From NCBI GenBank assembly GCA_027924645.1, contig BSBN01001251.1, forward strand, positions 558,001-622,000: a stretch of 64,000 bases of DNA, in the 5' to 3' direction. The notes under the pieces are model-generated. The model made no database searches and was not told where the DNA came from. It saw only the letters and a program-made list of their open reading frames with translations. This stretch comes from Cunninghamia lanceolata. Its lineage: Eukaryota; Streptophyta; Pinopsida; Cupressales; Cupressaceae. This document shows, in pieces, positions 36,152 to 47,209 of the stretch (its first letter is position 1; each line of letters begins with the position of its first letter). The position numbers and the translations under genes were made by a program.

Positions 36152-37550
36152 GGGACAAATAATTGTAATAAATACAAAAAGAATAAATGCAAGCAATGAG
36201 AGTACCTAACCCCGGAACTAATGATGGAAGAGTGATGTTGATGGTCTTCTAAATTAATTTGTCATTTTAAAAATATTAACGACTTACATCGCATGACTAT
36301 CTCAAATTTTGTGTTGTCAAAAATAATTTTACAGTTCACTTTTGACCACCTTGAGTTTGATGATGATCATCAAAAACTTAATATTCCATACAAGTTTAAT
36401 TTTGTACTACATGGGATTAACTTGACAAAATATGTACTTGAAAATTTATTCACCGTTGTCTTTCAAATAGCTAAACCTATCCATTCGACGCACCTCCTGT
36501 CTCACATCTAGATCTCTCCTTCTAACTCATTGAGACTAATACCTCTGTATGAAAGGAACACATACTATAGGACAAATCCCTCTATTTGTGAATTTCCATC
36601 CCTAGGTGTAGATTTTCCTATCAATGTATAAGAAAAAATGCAAATAATGTCAATGTTAATGTATAAACGAGGCAAACATACCTGAGTGCACATAGTAACC
36701 TTAAGGTCAATTTTGTTCTTGGAGCCACTGCTTTGTTAAGGTTATTCTCAGCTCTTCCACAAAGTCTTCATAGCCACATCAATAACCTTTCGAATGAAAT
36801 CTTCTTATACCTAGAGTCTGACATTTTGAGACACCCTTTTTTAGGAGATAAAGATGCCAATGGGAGGATTTTTTTTCCTCATAAGCAGCAACACTCACAA
36901 ATATAGACATGACACACTTGGAAGAAGCATGTGACGAAGCCTTAGAATTAGACTCAACTATAAGGAACCCTAGTTAGGTAACATTATTTTTGGCTAATTT
37001 CCATACAAAAACATGATATTTCTCAATCTTGTTCCCTTCCACTTTAGTGAGATCATTTTTGGAAGGTCCCAAAATAAAGCACTTCATTATCTCCCTTCAC
37101 TCATTACTTTTCATGGCACTCGCACAATCATAAAAAAAATAACAAAGCACATTAAATAGTACAAAAGATTCAAGAATTCAAACAAAAAGAATGTAGAGAC
37201 AAAAAAATACAAAAATAAATTTACTAACAGAGTCCAAATGCACACAAATGAATTAAATAACAAGAAAGTACACAAAGAAATTCACTAAAAGTCCAAATAC
37301 AATACATAGAAAGATAAGTGCAAATAGAAATTAAAGATGAATTCAAAATGCATTCAAATGTACCTACAAAATAAAGTAGATGACGATATGCTAAATTTTG
37401 AGGTGGACCTTATCTAAGACATAGGAATGAATAGGGATGTTTTGACATGTTTATCACAGTTATTATGTTTGGAAAACCTAGAAAAGCTAGAATAGACTTG
37501 CAATATGGTAAATCATCTCTAGTATGTGTTGAAAAGGAAATCTGAAACAC

Positions 37551-37625
<75 letters not shown>

Positions 37626-38989
37626 ATTTCCTTTATCATACAAAACTAACTACATTAAAACATGTTGAGAAAAATTAGATGACATTTTTCTAAATTTCTA
37701 TTGCCATACTCCATCTATGACCCAAACATGTTTATAAGGATATGTCCAAAGCTCACCATTATAGTTGTATAAATAGTAGTCAATTATAATTTTAGGTATT
37801 ATATAATTCATGTCGTGCCCAAAGCAATGTGTGGAAAACAGAGCTTCAATATCCATGCTATGGGATTGTGCAAAGACAAAGGTTAGAAACTTAGAAGTCA
37901 TGTTGTACCTCGAGAAGTGAAGTTCTCTAGGATTGTGCAGAGAGGAGTTTAGGCATAAGAGGAATACGAAAGATTTAAATTAGATACAACACAACACCCC
38001 ATGTACAATCTAAATCCTTTCCCAACTGTCCATGCCTAACAGCCCTCATACTGCAAGGCATCCTTGTCTTTCCCACAATGGGTTCTCCTACTCTTCCTTC
38101 ATTTGAATAGAGTGGAAGAACATAGAAAGGAGAAAGAGCCCTATAAAGAGGCGAGAGAAATAACTAGAGCTTCAATATTCATGCTAGCCTTGTCAATGTA
38201 GAACCATAATGTTATTATTTTTTAATGTTGGTGAGACAAAGGGCTCAAATGCTAGTCCATGCTTAATAAGACTTGTAAGATGAAATTTTTAAACATAATA
38301 TAGACTAAAGGCAGAGGTAGATGAGCCTTATATTGTAGGGCTTCCCTTCAAATGGTGAAAGCACGATAGTCTCAGGACTTCACAAACTATAAAAGATGGA
38401 AGCATGATAGGGAGGAGTCTTTTAAATGTGGTGTTAAAATAAAAGGTTTTGTATATTTTAAATAATCCAAAAAATGGGAATATGTGTTTAATTAAGTTGT
38501 GGGTATAAGATCTCAAGCAATTGATTCAAATATCATATTTATTTAAAATAAAGGAAATGCATCTAGGCTTAGTTAACTAGTTCTTGTCAATCTGTGAAAG
38601 GTTTAGTGGTGCAACTACAACCATTTTCTAACATGCCTGTGTCTTCTCCAAGTTTAAATTTTCTATATGATAAAGAAAGCCCTTTGGCCAATCTACAATA
38701 TAAATCAAAATTCAAGCTAACAAACTATGTGAACACATGTTCTTGAAATTTTCTATATGATAAAGAAATCCCTTTAGCCAGTCTGTAATAGTGAAGGAAA
38801 GTGTACTGATTAATCATATATAAGAAAAAGTGAAGGAAAATGTTGTGATTATTCCAAAGGTATAAGTGCCTAGCACAACAAACTATTTGGAATGTTAAAT
38901 TAAAATTAGTAACAAAAGAAACCCTTGGCAAATATTTTAAGATTAGGAGAAGTAAGCTAACCCAAAAAAGCATTCAGGAGTAAGATACC
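36152..38989. repeat. Left copy of a ~2.8 kb tandem segmental duplication
   Basis: This segment aligns in the same orientation with 48800-52483 along its whole length. Both share the AAATAATTG(T/C)AATAAATAC start, the GGAAGAGTGATGTTGATG block and the end GAGTAA(G/T)ATACC. Before 36152 the two diverge, and after ATACC the left copy is interrupted by the Tat-like element. It holds no recognisable gene. It carries a (TA)n run at 37556-37622. Confidence 0.85.
37556..37622. repeat. (TA)n microsatellite, about 67 bases
   Basis: Pure alternating TA. The right copy of the duplication has only CTAATATATTTAAGG at the same place (near 51100), so the run expanded in the left copy after duplication. Confidence 0.95.
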
Positions 38990-40779
38990 TGTTTTCACAT
39001 GAAATTGCACCCTGCTTGGAAGGATTCCAAGCATTCCAATGACACAATGGGAATGATCTCGAAGTGTGGGACCTTGCTCAAAGAGATTAGACCTCCGGAG
39101 AAGGTCAGTTTCCTTGCCTGATTATCACCTAAAACTACTAAATTTTGAGGGGAAAAGGGAGAAGGAATGCTTTAAAGTGAAAGATGAAACAACAAAACTT
39201 GAAATACAAAAGGGTGATGCATCAGACAGATTTAAAGAAACTTTCTCAGAACTGAGAAAGTGCACAACATAACTAGATATAGCAAGTATGTATACACAAA
39301 TTATATGACTCTAGCAGAGGCAAGAAGCAATATGATTGAGAGGAACAAAAGAAATTCACAGACAACCATATGCAGATTTACACAGAACTAGAAAATTAGT
39401 AAAAGAGGTATGATAACTTGCATATATTCAGTAGGAAGGCAAGGTTACAGTAACAGAAAAGCTCTATTTGGAAAACAGAAAAGTCTCTATGCTAAAAATT
39501 CTCCAACCTCGTTTACATCATTTGAATGCATATATATAGCATTCCAAAAATTGCCCTAAGTCAGTTACAGGATTTGCTCAAAGAGATGCAGCAGGAAAAT
39601 ATCTCTGAAAGGACGTTCAACTGCAAGGAGTTATGGTGCAAAAGATCTGGAATTGATGCAGATGGAAGATATTTTCAGTCTTCAATGCAAGCTGCTGCAT
39701 CATCAATTTGCTCCCCTGAAACGGTGGAAGATATTTTGGTATTAAATGCGAGCAGCTTGCGTGTCTATCCTCGACCATGACTATATGTAGCATCTGAAAC
39801 AAGGCAGTGGAGAGATATTTTCTAATCATCAATGCGAGCTGCTTCCTCTTTGTGCAGCAATGAATGCAAGAAATATCTGCACCTACCCCCAAAAATGGTC
39901 GCTGAAATGTCCCTTCGGTCAAATATGCAAATCTATATCATGTACCTTCGCTTTTGGTGCTTAAACTCCTCTTTGAAATCGCCCCCTGAATATGCACCTA
40001 GATCTGCATACAACGTGGGCCCCTACCTTTTTGAATCGGCCCTTGTATACTCCTCCTTATGAGGGATATGATGGTGATGTCACCATCATGGACGGGCCCT
40101 ATTGAAACGTGACAGGATGGCGTCATCATCATATCGGGGTGATATGACAAATATTGGGGTGATATTTGGATGAAGGGGTGATATTTGGAGGAAGGGGTGA
40201 TATTGCAAATATCGGGGTGATATTTGGTGGAAGGGGTGATATTACAAATATCTATTTGGAGGAAGGGGTGAAATTACAAATATCGGGGTGATATTTGGAG
40301 GAAGGGGTGATATTACAAATATTGGGGTGATATTTAGAGGAAGGGGTGATATTACAAATATCAGGGTGATATTTGGACGAAGGGGTGATATTACAAATAT
40401 CAGGGTGATATTTGGAGGAAGGGGTGATATTACAAATATCAGGGTGATATTTGGAATATCACTCGATGTTCGAAATATCACCCGATGTTCAAAATATCAC
40501 CCGATGTTTGAAATATCACCCCATCTGGAAGATCAGGTTTTGACCAGATCATTGACCATACATAACTTCCTTATTTTAGCAAATTTCAGGGTGATGTAAA
40601 AAGCAAACCTACCTATTTTTTCAAGCTCTTTCACATGGTAAGCTTCTTCAGGTAAGATTCAAACCCTGAGATTTGGGTTCAGACTTCCAGATCACAAATA
40701 TAGCTTACATTGGGGATATGCACACTGACTGATGCTGCTTGAAATATTTGACTCCGGCTAGAGGAAAAATAGGTCAACA
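38990..40779 (-). repeat. 3' LTR of the Tat-like element (1790 bp)
   Basis: In element sense it starts TGTTGACCTATTTTTCC and ends CATGTGAAAACA. It is 213 bp longer than the 5' LTR, mainly because its internal 39-bp minisatellite has more copies; a short extra segment near 39450 also contributes. Its outer edge abuts ATACC. Confidence 0.9.
40130..40515. repeat. 39-bp minisatellite in the 3' LTR, with complementary tail
   Basis: The unit is GATATTACAAATATC, GGGGT, GATATTTGGAGGAA, GGGGT in tandem, about seven partial to full copies. Directly after it come three units of about 19 bp with AATATCACCCGATGTTC. Their AATATCACCC is the complement of the array's GGGTGATATT, so the tail can pair with any unit. 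Being 39 bp, it reads as 13-residue repeats on both strands. The apparent frames at 40242-40599 are products of that and not genes. Confidence 0.85.
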
Positions 40780-41067
40780 ATTTGGTGACTTCTATGGGAT
40801 GTTTGCCTGCTAAACACTTAGATCAGTGGCCTTAGGCATCTATTGAGCATGGAGTCATACATAGACTGAAAATATATAGATATTTTCTGACTTTAGCAAC
40901 TCAGCACAGCAGTGAAGAACATTAGAAGACCAACCCAAGATAGAAACATTGAAAGCAACCCCCCAACTGTGCTAGACAACACTTAGGGAAAGCAAAAGGG
41001 ATCTAAACTGATGTGCAGCAACACTTATTGAAAACATAGAGACCTAATCTATTGATTTACAAAGCAC
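40780..41067 (-). other. 3' untranslated part of the Tat-like element
   Basis: Between the integrase stop and the 3' LTR. The bases next to the LTR (AGAAGTCACCAAAT in element sense) are only a weak polypurine tract. Confidence 0.5.
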
Positions 41068-42303
41068 TCATACCTCAAAACACCTCTTCAAGTGTATCCC
41101 ATTTACTAGGATAGGCAAATTTTGTCCATCTATACTTGATAACTGAAATGCATTGTGCTCTTTGCATTCAGTAATGAGAAATGGGCCACTCCACATGCTG
41201 TCAAACTTGGAATGCTTTCCTGGTCTACTTTTCAATTCATCCCATTTTAGCACCATATCACCCATTCTAAAATTTCTGGGAGTGGCCTTCTGATCAAAAT
41301 TTCTTTTGGTCTAAAGCTGATGATACTCCATAGCTTTCATATCTTTATCTCTGCTCTCTTCAAGCTCCATAAGCTGAGCATATCTAATAGCCATGGGGCC
41401 CTCTGCTTCAAGCATTTCTAGCTGATTCATGATGTCTAGTGCTGGCAGTTCCATAGACATAGGTAACCTTGCCTCTTTTCCATACACCAGCAGATATGGG
41501 GAGTTCCCAATAGACCTTTTACGAGTTACTCTAACTACCCACAGAGCAAGTTTCAGATTGGTGTGCCAGGTCTTCTGGTTATCCTTCATTGATCTTTTAA
41601 TGATCCTTATGAGATTCTTATTTGTAGATTCAACCAAACCATTACCCTGTGGGTAAAAATTTGATGAAGTATTCAAATAGATCCCATTCCTCACAGCCTA
41701 GTCAGTTATCCTCAATCCAACAAAGGCTAAAGCATTGTCAGAGATGATAGGCTCAGGCACCCCAAATCTAGAAATCAAATCTTGATAAAAATTTAAAACA
41801 ACATTCTCATTTGATTCCTTCAGAGCCACTACTTCAGTCCACCTTGTGAAATAGTCTGTAGCTGTAAGTATCCACCTGTGGCCTACACTTGATAGTGGGT
41901 TAATGGGACCTATAAAATCAATGCCCCATCTCATAAAGGGCTGCTCTACCTGAATTGGCTGCAGAGGTAAAGCTGACAGCCTTTCTTTGCCTGCAAAAAT
42001 GGGACACTTTACACATTTTCTAGCCCATGCATGGGCATCCTTAAATAAGCTGGGCCAGTAATAGCTAGCTCTCATTATTTTCCAAGCAGTAGTCCTTGGG
42101 GCAAAATGACCCCCTACTGTTCCATCATGAAATTCATGAAGCACCTTGTTAGTCTGATCTTTATCAATGCACCTTAGCAATACACCATTGAAATATTTTC
42201 TGAAAAGGATGTCATTTATTAAAACATATGGAATGGATTGCAGTCTAAAATATCTTCTTTTAGTTCTATCTAGACCTACTGGACATTCACCAATCTGCAA
42301 AAA
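41068..42303 (-). pseudogene. pol: Integrase of the Tat-like element (broken by stops)
   Basis: The zinc finger (HEFHDGTVGGHF ... CVKCPIF) and the DDE core are complete: Asp in GIDFIGP, Asp in IISDNALAF, Glu in NGLVESTNK. The C-terminal module WSGPFLI is present, and the natural TGA ends at 41068. Stops are TAA just before 42300, where the frame from RT continues, TAG near 41695 and TAG near 41313. The catalytic set is intact although the frame is dead. Confidence 0.9.
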
Positions 42304-44149
42304 TTAAGTCATGTCATTAACCCAACTGGTGCCTACTGCTGCTGTATCATTCTGATGCTCCTCAATGATCAGAAGCACTTCCTGTTCCTTTTCTACCTCA
42401 TTCTCAGAACTGGTAGCAAGTTGCTCACTGAGTCCTCGACCTCTAACAAGCTTGGTTATCTTGATCTCCACATCATATTCCATGACTTTAGTGATCCAAC
42501 CAGCCCTTCTCTCATTCACATCTTTACTTAACAGGAACTCCTTTATGCTAGGGTGAGCGACCATCAAATGTATCTTGTTATTAGAAATAAGATGCCTAAA
42601 CTTTTTTAGACTCCTTACCACTACAAGGACGTGTCTTTCAATGAAGCTATAACTCTGCTCATAATCCTCCAGCCCTTGATTGAAGAAAGCAATTGGTTGC
42701 TCAAAACCCTCACTCTGTTGCTGTACCAAAATCGCAGAGATTGTATCCAGGCCACCATAAGCATACAAGACAAAGTCTTTGGAGAAATCAGGATTTACCA
42801 GCGTTGGTGCAGCTGCTAACGCCTCCTTTATGGACTCAAAGCTTAGTTTGGCCTCTTTTGTCCAACTGAAAATTGTGCTCTTCTTCAACATAGACATCAA
42901 AGGCTTTAATAGAGTTGTAATGTTGGGTATGAATCTTCGCAAAAAATTAATTCTGCCAATAAAACTTTGTAGTCCCTTCTTGTGACTGGGTAAAGACAGC
43001 TCTAGAATAGCTCTTACCCTTTCAGCGTCAATGGTAATGCCTTCCTTTGACACAACGTGCCCTAGCATCTTACCTTCGTGCACAACAAATATGCACTTCC
43101 TGGGATTGAGAGATATCCTGAATTCCTTGCCTCTTTCAAATACTAGCCTTAGATGAGATAAATGCTTAGATGCATTCTTGGAAAAGACTATTATGTCATC
43201 AAGGTATACCAGCACCAATTTATACAGCAAACCCTTAAAAGCCATGTCCATGGCTCTCTGGAAAGTAGAGCCAGCATTTGATAGACCAAAGGGCATCCTT
43301 TTGTAGGCCATGGTGCCCCATTTGGTGGTGAAAGCAATCTTGAACTGATCTTCCTCCTTGACTAACACCTGATTGTAACCAGAAAATCCATCAAGCAAAG
43401 AAAACCTTTCAGAACTAGCCACTACTTGTAGAATCTGCTCCATTGAGGGCAATGGGTAGTGATCTTTTAGGGAGGCTCTGTTGAGGTCTCTGAAGTCGAC
43501 ACACAGCCTAATCTCTCCATTCTTCTTCCTCATAGGTACAAGGTTGGATACCCAAGAAGTATGCTTGATTGGAAATATGATTTTCCCCTCCATCAGTTTG
43601 GTCAACTCTTTAATCATTAGAGGCTCAAGCTTTAGATTTAGAGGTCTTTGCTTCTGCCTCACAAGTTTAGTATCTGGTTCTAATTCTATGGTATGCTGGG
43701 CAATATGAGGGTCAAAACCTTTTAGGTCTGAGTAATCCCAGGCAAACACATCTTCAAATTCTTGACAGAGAGCAATAAAAGCTCTCCTGTCCTCAGCTAA
43801 GCAGATTTTACCGATTTTGAGAAGCTTACCTTTAAAAATTTCTAGCTCCTTATAATGCTCTTCTTTAACCTGCATGCTAGTCTTTCTTTTCTTAAGCTGA
43901 TCATCTATGCTAAAAATAGATTCCAAGGTTACCAATCCCTTGGGCAGCTTGTTTGTTCTCAACTGAACAATTTGATCATTGCCATATTGTTGTTTAAGCT
44001 TATCCTGATTCATCACAGAAAACTCATCTTCTTCTAACAAGAAACGTATGATCTGCTCATCACTTTCAAAAACTTGCCAATGAATGTTATTATCAGGGAT
44101 AGAGGGCCTATCAACTATTTTTACATGAAGTTGTACCTTCTCCCTTTGA
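42304..44149 (-). pseudogene. pol: Reverse transcriptase with degenerate RNase H, Tat-like element
   Basis: The longest open stretch of the element, 578 codons from 44040 to 42304. RT landmarks are IRLCVDFRDLNRAS, FSLLDGFSGYNQ, MPFGLSNAGSTFQ and the catalytic VYLDD (about 43195-43206). The following gypsy-type RNase H domain is recognisable by its shape (FVLYAYGG ... IAFFNQGLEDYEQSY ... IERHVLVVV ... LMVAHPSI ... GRGLSEQLA). Three of the four catalytic acids are replaced: Tyr at the first Asp, Ala near the third, and Glu/Gln at the last. Loss of activity in this domain is expected when a second RNase H does the work. Confidence 0.9.
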
Positions 44150-44575
44150 ATATCATTGGGGATGTCAAACTGAGCCCCAATTGCAGCTAACCTATCAGCG
44201 TGAGAGTTCTAATTTCTTGGAATGGAGATCAGATTGAAAGCATCAAACTCTTCGATCATGTTCCAGATCCTATGCTTGTAGCATTTCAGAACATCACTTT
44301 TTGTAAGATGTAGTCCTCTTACCTGATTCACAATGAGTTCATTGTCACCATAGACTTGCAAACAGCCTATTTTCCTCTTTCTTGCCCACTGCAAACCTTG
44401 GACTAATCCTTCATATTTAACAGTGTTATTTGTACATGCAAAGGCAAAATAGAAAGAAGAATAATATTTTTCACCTTATGGTGACACTAGCATTGCACCA
44501 CCACCAGATCCATTCTTGTTCCTAGAGCCATCAAAGTACATTTTCCATACTTCATTATGCTGCTCTATCTACTAT
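44150..44575 (-). pseudogene. Second RNase H (archaeal-like type) upstream of RT
   Basis: In the same frame as RT and between protease and RT is a compact RNase H domain. Asp is in YFDGSRNKNG, Glu in VKYEGLVQGL, Asp in VYGDNELIV and Asp in SHADRLAAIG: a full DEDD set. This type degrades the RNA strand during replication and marks the Tat branch of plant gypsy elements. It has two adjacent TAG codons just upstream, a TAA inside and a TAG just before SHAD. Its position ahead of RT differs from the order I know from Ogre-type elements, where the second RNase H follows the first. Confidence 0.85.
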
Positions 44576-45228
44576 TCTGCATCCTTTACAAGGCCTGGTA
44601 TTACTGTTTTAGGTTCCTGTAGTATGTAAACCCCCATACCAGTTTCTTGGATGTGTACCTCAAGGTCATCTATAACATTTTCTGAGGGCCACTCCCTTAA
44701 GAGTACCTCTGGTATGTTTTCAGCTTGTAGTTCTTGAGCAACAACTAATTCAGGGTCATCAGAAATAATGCAATTTGCATTAACAACACTTGGTGTGTAA
44801 GGCTCTATTTGATGATTTGAAAGTAACTCAGATTTTAAAGTTACTTTGGTGCCATATCTAGTCCTGAAAAATATGTGGGACTAGTCCGAAGACAAATATC
44901 CTCCTATCTTGGCTGTAAATTCTCTTGATAAGCACATGGAAAAATAGGGAGGCAAATCTATGATGAATACCTCCTGGAAAATGGAAACATTGGGATAGGT
45001 ATGCAGAGTGAGACCTAGGTCTTTTATTACACCCACAGTATTAACAGTTGTGCCATCTAGTTGAAGCACACCTTTCTCTAAGGGTTGGTACCTCAATCCT
45101 AGTTGATCTGCAATTTGTTTTGGCATCACAGAACTGCTTGCACCACTGTCCACCATATAGTTGTGTACTAACTTGTCTCCAATTATCAAAGATACATAAA
45201 ATGGGAGTGTCTTAGCACTTATGTTTAG
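44576..45228 (-). pseudogene. pro: Protease of the Tat-like element and linker
   Basis: A retropepsin-like domain with the active-site segment YMVDSGASSSVMPK and the flap-like region VIKDLGLTLH, open from 45189 to 44881. A TAG near 44881 is followed by about 90 codons of linker leading to the second RNase H. The linker (LVVAQELQAENIPEV and so on) has no domain I recognise. Confidence 0.8.
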
Positions 45229-47055
45229 CTATTTACTGTTATCCTGAGAGGAAATGGTAAGGACAGCCCTAGTTGGGTCGACAGTTGTATCATTGGACAC
45301 TTTTAAATTAGATAAGGCAGACTGTAACATCCCCTTTTGGCCCGGGATGGCTAGGGAATCCCACATAGACATTGTCACATTCATCTTTTTCATATTTTCA
45401 ATGATAATGAAAGGTGGAGTGACACTTACCTTTTGTTGTGATTTTGTAGCAATAGTATCAGCCTGTAAATGAGGCATCTCCTTTGCTGTTGCTAAAGTAT
45501 TTCTTTGTAAAATATGGGGAATTTGGGATGTAAAAGCATCAGCATGTCCCTTTCCTTTATTTGCAGCTTGCTCAATCTCATAACCCCTCTTCTTGGCCCT
45601 TGTATTTGCTGCTACTGGCATATTATCTCTATTCATGCCACAGAATTCACCTTCCTGCCAGTTCATGAAGGTAGAATCACTCTGAGGTTGCTCCTGATGT
45701 TGCATAGCCCCATCATTAGGTGCATTTGGTTGCGGGACTGCAACATTCTGTACCATCAAAGCCTGATTTATGACCCCATTTGAGCAAGTTGCCTCATTGT
45801 GTGGTTGATTGCATGGAAAACACCATTCATATTCAAATGTGAGGTTATTCTAAACAGGGACAAAGTCCCTTATTGCATTAATGGGTGCCGGATTGTAAGG
45901 CTGAAAAGGCCTCTGGTTGATATTCTACCTGGGACCCTGATAATTGCCTTGATATGGAGGCCTATTGGCTTGGTAAGGCTGATTTTGCCCTTGATATGAT
46001 TGATCTTGCCCTTGATTGGGTTGTTGATAAGGCTACCTGCTTTGGGATTGCTGCTTCTTTATGCTCACCAGCTCATTGCCAAAAGTTTGAAGGATGCTCT
46101 CTATCTTTTGTTGACTATTTTTGATCTCTTTCAACTCTTGTGATGAGCTAGAGGCATCATTTTCAGGATTGGCAGGACTAGGTAATGCTGCAGTAGTAGG
46201 TAAAGGGGTAAAACATGGAATTGGTAAGGGCATGGAAGCTTGAATCTTAGGAAAGATAGGCATTGGTGGTTTAGGTGCTATTTTTCTGGCCTGAATCAGA
46301 TTATTCTATGCCCTAATAGCTATTTCATAAGCATCAGGTAAACTAGTACCTCCTAATGATTGAATCATTACTAAGATATCATTATTCAGGGCTTTCAAAA
46401 AATACAAGAATGCATATTCAGCTAGAGGCCTTACCATGGCAGGAATTCTATCTCATGTCTTTTGAAATTTGAAGTTGAAATCCATCATTTGCTCCTGAGG
46501 AGCTCTCTTTATAGTGGTCATCTGTTCAACCAATGATAGATTATCTGATTTGTCTTAGAATTGTCTGTTCAATTTCTCTCCTAGATCATCCCAGGTTCCT
46601 ATAGTCTACACTGGTAGGCTCCTGAACCATTGCAATGCCTTCCCTTTGAATGAGGCAGCCATCAGTCTAATGGCTACATTCTCCTAAGTGACATGATGTA
46701 CACCACACAGAGATGCTATGTCTCTAATGTGCTCAATAGGGGTAGCTTGATTTTCCCTTGTAAAATAGGGCAGACTCTTCAAATCTGCCATGGGTATAAC
46801 TTCATGTACTATCAAATTCAATGGGCTACCCCCATCAAAAGTCACAAATGGCTAATTTCTTGCCATCTAAATAGCTAAAGGTAGGTTTACTTGAGTTGCT
46901 ACAGGGACTACAGAGCCAATTGGTTTGAAATTTGGTTTAGTTGACTGTATCCTTTTAGAAACTGGAGTCCTTACTACAACTCTCCCTTGTCTTCTAGGTG
47001 GAGACAGCTGCAAATAATCGAATGAGTTTGAACTCCTGGTTTGAATCTTTCTCAT
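45229..47055 (-). pseudogene. gag: Gag of the Tat-like element (broken by stops)
   Basis: Starts at the ATG at 47055, about 150 bases from the primer site. It contains a retrotransposon-gag core (IRDIASLCGVHHVT, KGKALQWFRSLP, DFNFKFQKT), a Pro/Ala-rich segment, a Gln/Pro/Tyr-rich segment (QGQNQPYQANRPPYQG) and one zinc knuckle CFPCNQPHNEATC (45784-45822, CX2CX3HX4C). At least ten stops interrupt it, eight or more of them TAG, one TAA (near 46555) and one TGA (near 46450). The reading phase never changes. Confidence 0.85.
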
Positions 47056-47187
47056 AAAAATGTATCAGTAGAACTGATCTGCTTGTTCTTACTAAGTGTG
47101 AGTCGCTAGATATGCAAGTTTTAACCTCATACAAGTCTAAAAATCACTGGCTGCACATCAAAACCAGTAATAAAAGTTGTACTATCC

Positions 47188-47209
47188 CACCGGGCGTGCC
47201 AGAAACTAT
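47188..47209 (-). promoter_or_regulatory. Probable primer binding site of the Tat-like element
   Basis: Beside the 5' LTR the minus strand reads TTTCTGGCACGCCCGGTGGG, the usual place and look of a gypsy primer site (TGGCACGCCC core). I do not assign the tRNA. Confidence 0.55.

Noticed and set aside
40242..40599. Open frames on both strands with 13-residue repeats
   Set aside because: They are translations of the 39-bp LTR minisatellite.
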